From the NCBI GenBank assembly GCA_049595035.1, contig JBMYKD010000004.1, positions 1-64,000 of the forward strand: a stretch of 64,000 nucleotides of DNA, given 5' to 3'. Below the pieces are notes generated by a model. That model was not told where the DNA came from and made no database searches. It was given only the letters and a program-made list of their open reading frames with translations. The translations under genes were made by a program, and so were the position numbers. Origin of the DNA: UBA12202 sp049595035 (GTDB taxonomy: Bacteria; Pseudomonadota; Alphaproteobacteria; Puniceispirillales; UBA1172). This document shows, one piece after another, positions 43,345 to 50,709 of this stretch; positions within the stretch are counted from its first letter, which is position 1; each line of letters opens with the position of its first letter.

Positions 43345-44838
43345 CTAATTATTCAGTGGAAAATTAAACTGTGCGCCAGAACGAATTCCTGTTGGCCAAC
43401 GTGATGTGACGGTTTTCAGTCTTGTGTAGAACCTTACGGCTTCCATTCCATATGCCCCGTGGTCACCAAATAATGATCGCTTCCAGCCACCAAAGGAATG
43501 ATACGCAACCGGAACAGGAATAGGAACATTTATACCAACCATGCCAATTTCAATCTGATCAGCATAGCTTCTTGCGGCGTCACCATCGCGGGTGAAAATT
43601 GCTGTGCCATTTCCAAACTCATGGGCGTTAACCATGGATACGGCCTGATCAAAGCTATCAGCTCGGGCGACACTTACCACTGGGCCGAAAATTTCCTCAC
43701 GATAGATCGTCATATCCGTGGTGACATGGTCAAACAGACTACCACCAACAAAATAACCATCCTCATATCCCTGAAGCGCAAAATCACGGCCATCAACGAC
43801 CAGTTTCGCCCCTTCTTCGACGCCTTTATTGATATAACCAAGCACTTTTTCCTTATGCTGTGCTGTGACCAGAGGCCCCATTTCAGCATCAGGATCATCC
43901 CATGTGCCAATTTTTATGCCAGCCACACGAGGCGCTAGTTTTTCAACCAGACGATCAGCCGTGTCCTGACCAACAGGAACAGCAACCGAAATCGCCATAC
44001 AGCGTTCCCCGGCAGAACCATATCCCGCCCCCATCAGGGCATCAACCGCCTGATCCATATCTGCATCAGGCATAATGACCATATGATTTTTAGCCCCGCC
44101 TAGTGCTTGAACCCTTTTGCCATTTGCGGTGCCGGTCTGATAGACATATTCAGCAATCGGCGTTGATCCGACAAAGCTGACCGCTTTGATGGATGGATGA
44201 TGAAGAATAGCATCAACCGCCGGTTTGCCGCCATTAACAATATTCAGAACACCGGCTGGTAATCCGGCTTCCTGCATTAATTCCAGAATCATTTGCGGGG
44301 CAGCCGGATCACGTTCGGACGGCTTTAATATGAATGTGTTACCACAAGCAATGGCCATCGGGAACATCCACATGGGCACCATGGCAGGAAAATTAAAGGG
44401 TGTTATTCCGGCCACCACGCCAAGCGGTTGGCGGTCTGAATAACTGTCAATCGCAGGGCCAACATTGCGGGTATAGTCCCCGCGCAACAGATGCGGAATG
44501 CCACATGCAAACTCAACCACTTCAATACCGCGAATGACTTCGCCCTTGGCATCTTCCAGTGTTTTCCCGTGCTGGGTGGAAATCGCTTGAGCCACTTTTT
44601 CCAGATTGGCTTCCAGCAACTCCTTATAGGCGAACATGACCCGTGCGCGTTTTAATGGTGGGGTATTTGCCCAGTCAGGCAGCGCTTTTAAAGCGGCTGT
44701 AACCGCCTGATCAACAATAGCATCACCTGAAAGTGTGACTTCAGCAATCTGTTCACCAGTCGCAGGGTTGAAAATGGGTTGTGTTCCCATATCACCTGAA
44801 ACCGCTTTTCCACCAATAATATTCTGATAAATGGTCAT
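43345..44838 (-). CDS. mmsA: CoA-acylating methylmalonate-semialdehyde dehydrogenase
   Basis: This 497-residue enzyme turns methylmalonate semialdehyde into propionyl-CoA in valine and inositol breakdown. Seen are GVVAGITPFNFPAMVPMWMF, FILKPSERDPAAPQM, the catalytic Cys in GAGYGSAGERCMAISVA, and the C-terminal block WKRSLFGDHGAYGMEAVRFY. The product feeds the mutase encoded at 50710-54530. An Lrp-type regulator gene lies 77 bases upstream on the same strand. Confidence 0.96.
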   Translation of the reverse strand: MTIYQNIIGGKAVSGDMGTQPIFNPATGEQIAEVTLSGDAIVDQAVTAALKALPDWANTPPLKRARVMFAYKELLEANLEKVAQAISTQHGKTLEDAKGEVIRGIEVVEFACGIPHLLRGDYTRNVGPAIDSYSDRQPLGVVAGITPFNFPAMVPMWMFPMAIACGNTFILKPSERDPAAPQMILELMQEAGLPAGVLNIVNGGKPAVDAILHHPSIKAVSFVGSTPIAEYVYQTGTANGKRVQALGGAKNHMVIMPDADMDQAVDALMGAGYGSAGERCMAISVAVPVGQDTADRLVEKLAPRVAGIKIGTWDDPDAEMGPLVTAQHKEKVLGYINKGVEEGAKLVVDGRDFALQGYEDGYFVGGSLFDHVTTDMTIYREEIFGPVVSVARADSFDQAVSMVNAHEFGNGTAIFTRDGDAARSYADQIEIGMVGINVPIPVPVAYHSFGGWKRSLFGDHGAYGMEAVRFYTRLKTVTSRWPTGIRSGAQFNFPLNN

Positions 44839-44915
44839 GATCTTTAGTCCCCAACATATTAGGATAGTTATATCTTATTAACGCCAGCAGTCGCATAAGA
44901 TCAAGCCTTAACCCC

Positions 44916-45374
44916 TTATTTTGTCGATATGGGTAGTTTTGTCGTATATTTAATCTGTTCCATGGCGAATGATGAAGACACATCAGATAATTTCACTGTG
45001 CTGATCAGCTTTTTGTAAAAAGCATCGTAATGTTCAATATCAGGAACAACCACACGCAACAGATAATCAATCTCGCCACTCATGCGATAGAACTCAACCA
45101 CTTCAGGCATTTCTGCCACGGTATCAGAAAAATGCTGGAGCCAGTCCGCGTTATGTTGATTTGTCCGAACAGAAACAAAAACCGAAATATTTGCGCCTAT
45201 TTTGTGCGGATCAAGCAAAGCTACCCGCCGCCGGATGATTCCAAGCTCATCAAGTCGCTGGATTCGCCGCCAGCATGGCGTAACAGAAAGCCCGACATGT
45301 TTTGCAATTTCTGCCACTGGCAGACTGGCATCCTGTTGCAAAATATCAAGAATTTTTCTATCAGTGGCATCCAT
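44916..45374 (-). CDS. Lrp/AsnC-family transcriptional regulator
   Basis: The protein has 152 residues: an N-terminal helix-turn-helix MDATDRKILDILQQDASLPV, then AEIAKHVGLSVTPCWRRIQR and LDELGIIRRRVALLD, and a C-terminal ligand-sensing RAM domain (ANISVFVSVRTN). Regulators of this family respond to amino acids. Its place directly upstream of mmsA suggests control of branched-chain amino-acid catabolism. Confidence 0.93.
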   Translation of the reverse strand: MDATDRKILDILQQDASLPVAEIAKHVGLSVTPCWRRIQRLDELGIIRRRVALLDPHKIGANISVFVSVRTNQHNADWLQHFSDTVAEMPEVVEFYRMSGEIDYLLRVVVPDIEHYDAFYKKLISTVKLSDVSSSFAMEQIKYTTKLPISTK

Positions 45375-45427
45375 ATGAAATCTTTTTTTAAAAATGAATT
45401 AAATATCATCATAATTAAAAAATATTT

Positions 45428-46321
45428 TCATGCAACCGTGTCGGCTAGGAAATGATAGAAGCTGGGATATCTGTGCCCTTCACGCATAAAACGCTGATTC
45501 CAGTTCCGTCTTTTCTGCAACGCTCTGACCACTTTATGTTGACTAGCCGTAGGAACATACGCCCTGCCTGACATCACCCATTGCGCCATGTGTCGATATG
45601 ACCGGTCAAGGCGATGCGAAAATCCGGCACTGGCAGTTACGCTTCCCTCATTGAGGTTAAGGCGATATTTTGCCGCCCGGACCAGAGGCGCCATATCCCC
45701 ATACATAGCCACGGTTTCGATAGCATGGAACACATCCTGGGCAGGCTGATTCAAAAAGAACGGTGTCATGTCACGTCGAATCATAGGATGAAATGAACCT
45801 GGCCATATGCCAAAATGCTCAAGCCTTAATAACCCGTCCCCATTATCAGGGCCATAACCTAGCGACATAAGATATGCGCCATCATGGGTATGTATATCTG
45901 TCAACCCAAACGCCAAGCCGTGGTTTTCAGCAACAGGATATAAGGCATCCAGATAGCTATTTTTCCATTCATCATCAGCATCAAGAAATGCCAGATAGCG
46001 ACCAGATGATGCCAGAATGCCGCGATTACGGGTTGGGCCAGCGCCGGTTGCTGGCGCATATCCGGAACAGATGGTTATATTTGACCAGTATTTTTTTGCC
46101 CAGTCATAATTTTTTCCATCATCTATCGATAAAATAATTTCAACATCTTTTTGCGACCAGACCTGCGCCTTTACCGCGTGCAGAGCCCGCTCTAACGTTG
46201 ATTTTGCACGGAAAACCGGAATGATAACACTGATAAGCGGCTTCTGGCTGAACCGCAGGGGAATCATTTTATTCATACTTTTCACGAATAATTTACCAGA
46301 ATTAGGTTTAATTTTATCCAT
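45428..46321 (-). CDS. Family 2 glycosyltransferase
   Basis: The protein has 297 residues. It has the GT2 A-fold opening PLISVIIPVFRAKSTLERAL, VEIILSIDDGKNYDWA, GPTRNRGILASSGRYLAFLD and the metal-binding motif LDADDEW. The C-terminal half is rich in aromatics (YPSFYHFLADTVA). The sugar donor and acceptor are unknown. It stands alone, opposite to the methyltransferase gene to its right. Confidence 0.87.
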   Translation of the reverse strand: MDKIKPNSGKLFVKSMNKMIPLRFSQKPLISVIIPVFRAKSTLERALHAVKAQVWSQKDVEIILSIDDGKNYDWAKKYWSNITICSGYAPATGAGPTRNRGILASSGRYLAFLDADDEWKNSYLDALYPVAENHGLAFGLTDIHTHDGAYLMSLGYGPDNGDGLLRLEHFGIWPGSFHPMIRRDMTPFFLNQPAQDVFHAIETVAMYGDMAPLVRAAKYRLNLNEGSVTASAGFSHRLDRSYRHMAQWVMSGRAYVPTASQHKVVRALQKRRNWNQRFMREGHRYPSFYHFLADTVA

Positions 46322-46369
46322 AATGTTAACACTTTTTTAACTAATTTATGAGATAACACTTTTATTGAT

Positions 46370-46410
46370 CCTCCCCAACTGCACCACCATTTTTGGTGGT
46401 GCTTTTTTTT
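46370..46410 (+). ncRNA. Candidate small RNA with anti-Shine-Dalgarno motif
   Basis: A short stretch begins with CCTCCCC (46371-46377), complementary to ribosome-binding sites, and runs straight into a strong hairpin plus T8. No coding gene precedes it on this strand, so the terminator belongs to something small. CCUCCC-bearing small RNAs with such hairpins are known in alphaproteobacteria (cuckoo RNAs). A weak TTAACT...TTTATT promoter-like pair lies upstream. Inference only. Confidence 0.35.
46381..46410 (+). terminator. Rho-independent terminator
   Basis: The stem GCACCACCA (46381-46389) pairs with TGGTGGTGC (46394-46402) around a 4-base loop and is followed by eight T. It lies between the divergent GT2 gene and the methyltransferase gene. 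It is upstream of the latter's preferred ATG, so it cannot end that gene. Confidence 0.85.
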
Positions 46411-46431
46411 GGATATCGTTATGCTGATCCT

Positions 46432-47367
46432 ATGCAGGATTCATCATCACATCAAGAATCACCATATATTCTGACCCCGCAAGGATGGCATGACTATCAG
46501 CTTTTGGATAGTGGATATGGCCACAAGCTTGAATCTGTGGGGGGATACCGGTTTATCAGGCCAGAACCCCAGGCATTCTGGGCGCCTTTCCTTGGTGAGG
46601 ACGAATGGCAGAATCCAGCTGGTGTATTTATGTCGGGCTCTCGCGATCAGGATGATGGCGGCAAATGGGAACTTGACCCTTCTTTACCCGCCGAATGGAT
46701 CATATCCTATGAGGGGATAAAGTTTAAGGCCATGCCGACCCCATTTCGGCATTTCGGCTTTTTTCCAGAACAATCTAGCCACTGGCAATGGTGTGATCAG
46801 ATGATCAAATCACGCATCGCCACTTTGGGGATAAAACCTAATATTCTGAATTTATTTGCTTATACCGGGGTGGCAAGTCTGCATGCTGCCCGCGCCGGGG
46901 CTGAAGTCACGCATGTAGATTCGTCCAAAAAGGCCATTGCGCAGGCATTTGCCAATCGTGATATAGCCCAGATGCAGAATGCTCCTATCCGTTTCATCAC
47001 CGAAGATGTCCGTCGTTTTGTGGCAAGGGAAGCCCGCCGCGGTAAGCAATATGATGGCATTATTCTTGACCCGCCCAAATACGGGCGCGGCGTCAAGGGT
47101 GAAATATGGCGGATGGAAGATGATATTCTAGATTTGCTGACCATGATCAGGTCTATTCTTTCTGATCAGCCTTTATTTGTTGTGTTAACGTCTTACGCTA
47201 TCAGAGCCAGCTTTCTGTCTCTGCATCATGTCATGGCAGATGTCATGTCTGATAACGCTGGCATTGTTACCTCTGGGGAGTTGGCTATCGCAGAAAGCAG
47301 GCCAGACAGATCACCAGAAGGCCGTCAGATCGGTCAAGCTAATTTTGCCCGTTGGCAAGCTAACTGA
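46432..47367 (+). CDS. Class I SAM-dependent (RNA) methyltransferase
   Basis: The protein has 311 residues from ATG 46432; an earlier TTG at 46393 lies in a terminator hairpin. It has the AdoMet motif LNLFAYTGVASLHAARAGAE, VTHVDSSKKAIAQAFANRDI, IRFITEDVRRFV, and the catalytic DPPKYGRGV motif, as in the RlmI/RlmK-like 23S rRNA cytosine methyltransferases. The PUA domain of RlmI seems absent. Target base is not known. Confidence 0.85.
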   Translation: MQDSSSHQESPYILTPQGWHDYQLLDSGYGHKLESVGGYRFIRPEPQAFWAPFLGEDEWQNPAGVFMSGSRDQDDGGKWELDPSLPAEWIISYEGIKFKAMPTPFRHFGFFPEQSSHWQWCDQMIKSRIATLGIKPNILNLFAYTGVASLHAARAGAEVTHVDSSKKAIAQAFANRDIAQMQNAPIRFITEDVRRFVAREARRGKQYDGIILDPPKYGRGVKGEIWRMEDDILDLLTMIRSILSDQPLFVVLTSYAIRASFLSLHHVMADVMSDNAGIVTSGELAIAESRPDRSPEGRQIGQANFARWQAN

Positions 47368-47377
47368 CTACAATGCA

Positions 47378-48181
47378 TTATGATGTTTCCGGATGGGCAT
47401 GACGCACATATTCATAAAGGGCAATACCAGTTGCAACAGCTAAATTAAGCGAATCTGAACGTCCAAGCATTGGCATTCTGATCAGTTGTTTTGCTACTGA
47501 CGTCAATGCAGCTGTTAATCCGGCCTGCTCATTCCCCATCATGATAATCAAGGGCGACGCCCAGTTTGCCTGCCGATAATCTACCGATGCGGCAAGTGAT
47601 GTTCCGATCAGCTGGCCATGCCATAATGGAATGGCGGCTAGAAATTCAGCCTCACTACATTCCACAAGCTTCAAATTAAAACAGGCTCCCATAGATGCCC
47701 GGACAGCTTCAACCGAAAACCCATCTGTACAATCCCCAATCAGAATGACGCCATCACCACCAGCGGCATCAACACTGCGCATGATTGTTCCCAGATTACC
47801 GGGATCACGAACCCGATCAAGTGCCACCCATACACCGCCACCAGACATAACCTGCTGAATATCTGCCCATATTTCACTAAAACTGGCTACCACGGCCTGC
47901 GGATTATCTTTGCGGCTGATCTTGGCCAGAACATCATGACTTACAGCAAGACATTCGGCACCGTCCTGTTCCGCCGCGGCAATCAGGCGGGCGACAAGCG
48001 GGTCATCCTGCCTGCCATCTAGAAACGCCAAATGTTTAGGCGTCCAGCCAAGTTCTACCGCTTCCATCACAATCCGCATGCCTTCGGCAAGAAAAAGACC
48101 GGATTTACGGCGGTATTTGCGCTCATGCAGGGCGCGTAAAGATTTGACGGTTGTATTGGTTAGGCTGTTGATATGGCGCAT
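47378..48181 (-). CDS. TrmH-family RNA 2'-O-methyltransferase
   Basis: The protein has 267 residues from ATG 48181, chosen because AGGACAAG lies upstream; the frame is open 16 codons more. It has the N-terminal substrate-binding segment KSLRALHERKYRRKSGLFLA and the SPOUT knot motifs ALDRVRDPGNLGTIMRS, IIMMGNEQAGL and MPMLGRSDSLNLAVATGIAL. The pattern is that of the RlmB/SpoU group. The exact rRNA position cannot be told. Confidence 0.92.
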   Translation of the reverse strand: MRHINSLTNTTVKSLRALHERKYRRKSGLFLAEGMRIVMEAVELGWTPKHLAFLDGRQDDPLVARLIAAAEQDGAECLAVSHDVLAKISRKDNPQAVVASFSEIWADIQQVMSGGGVWVALDRVRDPGNLGTIMRSVDAAGGDGVILIGDCTDGFSVEAVRASMGACFNLKLVECSEAEFLAAIPLWHGQLIGTSLAASVDYRQANWASPLIIMMGNEQAGLTAALTSVAKQLIRMPMLGRSDSLNLAVATGIALYEYVRHAHPETS

Positions 48182-48203
48182 AACTTGTCCTGTATAAGAC
48201 AAC

Positions 48204-48541
48204 CTATCCTGACTTATGATTAGGATCAATCCACAGAATGAATGCGATCACATTATTTTCTGTGATCTCATTCAAAATGGCAAAGACTCTTATTTTCTGG
48301 TTAATTTTAAATCGCCATACTGGGCTATCAGCAACATCTTCGGATAACCCCTTGGGTTTTTTCCAGTTATTATAACTATTCCAGGGTTTTGGTTTTGCAT
48401 TTCCAGTTATGAATGATTCATAACCAGCATTGCTGTAAGTGTTGCACTTTTTTTAATAGTTTGAATTTCCGCATCTGAAGGTTTTCTGAAAGCCCTTTTG
48501 CGTTCCCAGAAGTCCCAATTAAAAGTGATTGTCTTGGACAT
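48204..48541 (-). pseudogene. Frameshifted toxin-like gene of a Panacea-type toxin-antitoxin pair
   Basis: It starts at ATG 48539-48541, overlapping the Panacea gene by 23 bases. The first frame gives TFNWDFWERKRAFRKPSDAE then IQTIKKS, reaches a seven-A run on its coding strand (T7 on the plus strand, 48448-48454) and then soon stops. One base inserted in the run restores a frame of about 112 codons: NTYSNAGYESFITGNAKP, then WRFKINQKIRVFAILNE and FILWIDPNHKSG, ending at TAG 48204-48206. The C-terminal pattern suggests a RelE-like nuclease fold (weak). It could be a decayed toxin, a phase-variable switch, a programmed slip or a sequencing error. Confidence 0.65.
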
Positions 48542-49067
48542 CAGCATTATTTTGCCATGCTGCGCGTCCAAAACTGTGCTTAACATAAAAATCTTTAATG
48601 GCTTCTGGGGTTATTTCATTATTACACGCCTGACCGGGTGGTCTATCACCATAGGCATGCATCCACGGATCATGACAATGGGTTTCTTTTTCAAGTGCTC
48701 TGGCTGTTTTGTGTCCATATCTATGCCAGACGGCATCAAGTAAATTAATAACCTCGTGATTATTAATAATATTTTTGTCATTTATTTCAGCAACAGGGTC
48801 TATTCCCAACCATCTGTATTTCTTAAACTGTCTATATAAAATGGGAATAACGGGGCCATGAGCCCATGCCTCTATCCTGTCTTCGAACAAGATTTGACCT
48901 GTCGGTGATGACCTATCCTGCGGACATAAAGACATAACCTGCGCAAAATAGCAGAGTTTCTGCAATTTCAGATTAGTGATGGATTCTCCAGCACTGTAAT
49001 CAATTTTTCGCAAAAAATAGTCTGCGACCTGAATCGCGCTGACTGGATACCGATTTGAAATAGACAT
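48519..49067 (-). CDS. Panacea-domain (DUF4065, SocA-like) antitoxin
   Basis: The protein is about 182 residues from ATG 49067, chosen because AAAAGGGGC lies upstream; the frame extends 26 codons further. It shows AIQVADYFLRKIDYSAGESI, then TNLKLQKLCYFAQVMSL, then IEAWAHGPVIPILYRQFKKY and LDAVWHRYGHKTARALEKET. This is the Panacea domain, a modular antitoxin of bacterial toxin-antitoxin pairs (as SocA in Caulobacter). The gene is followed, with overlap, by the frameshifted toxin-like gene. Confidence 0.88.
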   Translation of the reverse strand: MSISNRYPVSAIQVADYFLRKIDYSAGESITNLKLQKLCYFAQVMSLCPQDRSSPTGQILFEDRIEAWAHGPVIPILYRQFKKYRWLGIDPVAEINDKNIINNHEVINLLDAVWHRYGHKTARALEKETHCHDPWMHAYGDRPPGQACNNEITPEAIKDFYVKHSFGRAAWQNNADVQDNHF

Positions 49068-49265
49068 GATTTGCCCCTTTTTCAAGAACCCATAAATAAA
49101 CCATAAGATATGAAATGTCAAATTTTTGGCGGATTTCAATGCCATAACACTTTATAACAACTTCAAAACCGACCTCTTTTAATGAAAATTCGCCTTGCAT
49201 TTTTGATAAAAATCTAGGCATGGTGAAAATGATATTATTGGCGTTTAAAAGCTTGAGCAAAATTT

Positions 49266-50255
49266 ATGCAACGCATATCCATTGTTGATCTTATGTCTGC
49301 AGGAAACCAGTCGGATACGTTCCGAATTGGTTTTTTTCTTTTACCAAATTTTTCCATGATGGCCTTTGCATCCGCCATTGAGCCATTACGTTCAGCAAAC
49401 CGTCTGACAGAACAGAACCTGTTTGACTGGGTGATCGCATCCGAAAATGAACAGTATACCATGGCCAGTAATGGTGTTGAGGTAGCCGCAACAACCCAGA
49501 TTGAAGATCTGATCAATTGCCGTTTAATTTTCATTTGTGGTGGAGTAGATATTCAGAAACATGCCACCAAGAGTGTCATTTCTGCTTTGCGCATGATTGA
49601 CCGTCATGGTGTGCTCATTGGCGCGATCTGTACGGGTACCTATGTTCTGGCCAAGGCCGGATTACTGGATGACCGCAGATGCACCATTCACTGGGAAAAT
49701 CGTGAAGGCCTGGAAGAAGAGTTCCCCAATCTGGACGTTACCGAAGAATTATTTGAAATTGATAATGACCGGATTACCTGTTCCGGAGGCACTGCCGCGC
49801 TCGATATGATGCTGCATCTGATAGCACAAGCACATGGACATGGTCTGGCAACATCAATATCCGAACAGTTTATTCATGATCGCATTCGGGATAGCCACGA
49901 CCGGCAACGCATGGAATTGCGATCACGTCTGGGGGTCAGCCACCCGAAATTGCTTACCGTAGTGGCAGAGATGGAAAAAAATCTGGAAGAACCAATGCCA
50001 CAAACAGAAATTGCCCGACGGGCCAATTTATCAACCCGTCAGCTGGAACGGCTTTTCAGAAAATATCTGGGTACAACGCCAACGCGTTATTATCTGAATT
50101 TGCGGATTGCCCGTGCCCGTCATTTGCTGCGCCAGACAAGCATGTCTATTCTTTCGGTCGCGCTGGCCTGTGGCTTCGTGTCAGCGTCACATTTTTCAAA
50201 ATGCTATCGAGAAACCTATGGCCGGACGCCACGAGATGAGCGCGTCATGCAATAG
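49266..50255 (+). CDS. GlxA-family AraC-type transcriptional regulator (GbdR-like)
   Basis: The protein has 329 residues. The N-terminal DJ-1/PfpI-like domain shows RIGFFLLPNFSMMAFASAIE, PLRSANRL and ICTGTYVLAKAGLLDDRRCT. A C-terminal AraC helix-turn-helix domain runs from about residue 225 to 320 (EIARRANLSTRQLERLFRKY, SHFSKCYRETYGRTPRDER). Such regulators often govern glycine betaine or carnitine breakdown; no target gene lies next to it here. Role inferred from family. Confidence 0.9.
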   Translation: MQRISIVDLMSAGNQSDTFRIGFFLLPNFSMMAFASAIEPLRSANRLTEQNLFDWVIASENEQYTMASNGVEVAATTQIEDLINCRLIFICGGVDIQKHATKSVISALRMIDRHGVLIGAICTGTYVLAKAGLLDDRRCTIHWENREGLEEEFPNLDVTEELFEIDNDRITCSGGTAALDMMLHLIAQAHGHGLATSISEQFIHDRIRDSHDRQRMELRSRLGVSHPKLLTVVAEMEKNLEEPMPQTEIARRANLSTRQLERLFRKYLGTTPTRYYLNLRIARARHLLRQTSMSILSVALACGFVSASHFSKCYRETYGRTPRDERVMQ

Positions 50256-50257
50256 GG

Positions 50258-50674
50258 CTAAACGGTTACTTTTACTTTTGCTTCTGCCATGATGGCTGTA
50301 ATCATTGAAGCAAGTCCGTTTTTACGGGTTGGGGATAGATGTTCATCTAACCCAATCTGTTCCAGAAAATCCGGTGGAAATGCCACAATATCTTTGGGGG
50401 GCTGGCCAGAATATACCCGCATCAGCAGCGCAATTAATCCCTGAACGATAGCCGCATCACTTCCGGCCTGATAATGCATCTGACCATCAGCATAATCCGC
50501 CTTGAAATGCACCACAGACTGACAGCCACGGAGCCGGTTTTCATCTGTCATAATGGATTTATCCAGCGGCGATAAACTGCGCCCCATTCCGATTAAATGT
50601 TGATAACGGTCTTCCCAGTCATCCAGATAATCAAACTCATCGATAATGTCTTGTGCTATTTCGGCCATACCCAT
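50258..50674 (-). CDS. sufE: SufE-family Fe-S cluster sulfur acceptor
   Basis: The protein has 138 residues from ATG 50674, with GAGG eight bases upstream. SufE takes sulfur from SufS and passes it to SufBCD. The active Cys lies in NRLRGCQSVVHFKADY. Other family blocks are DWEDRYQHLIGMGRSL and FPPDFLEQIGLDEHLSPTRK. It converges on the GlxA gene and is away from any other suf gene in this window. Confidence 0.93.
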   Translation of the reverse strand: MGMAEIAQDIIDEFDYLDDWEDRYQHLIGMGRSLSPLDKSIMTDENRLRGCQSVVHFKADYADGQMHYQAGSDAAIVQGLIALLMRVYSGQPPKDIVAFPPDFLEQIGLDEHLSPTRKNGLASMITAIMAEAKVKVTV

Positions 50675-50709
50675 TTTGGCATCCTCACCCATATGTCTAT
50701 GAGGTTTAT

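Noticed and set aside
46393..46431. Upstream TTG start for the methyltransferase
   Set aside because: It lies inside the terminator hairpin and adds residues not typical for the family; ATG 46432 is preferred.
48267..48300. Inverted repeat GATCACA/TGTGATC as a regulatory site
   Set aside because: It lies within the repaired coding frame of the toxin-like gene and has no known operator match.
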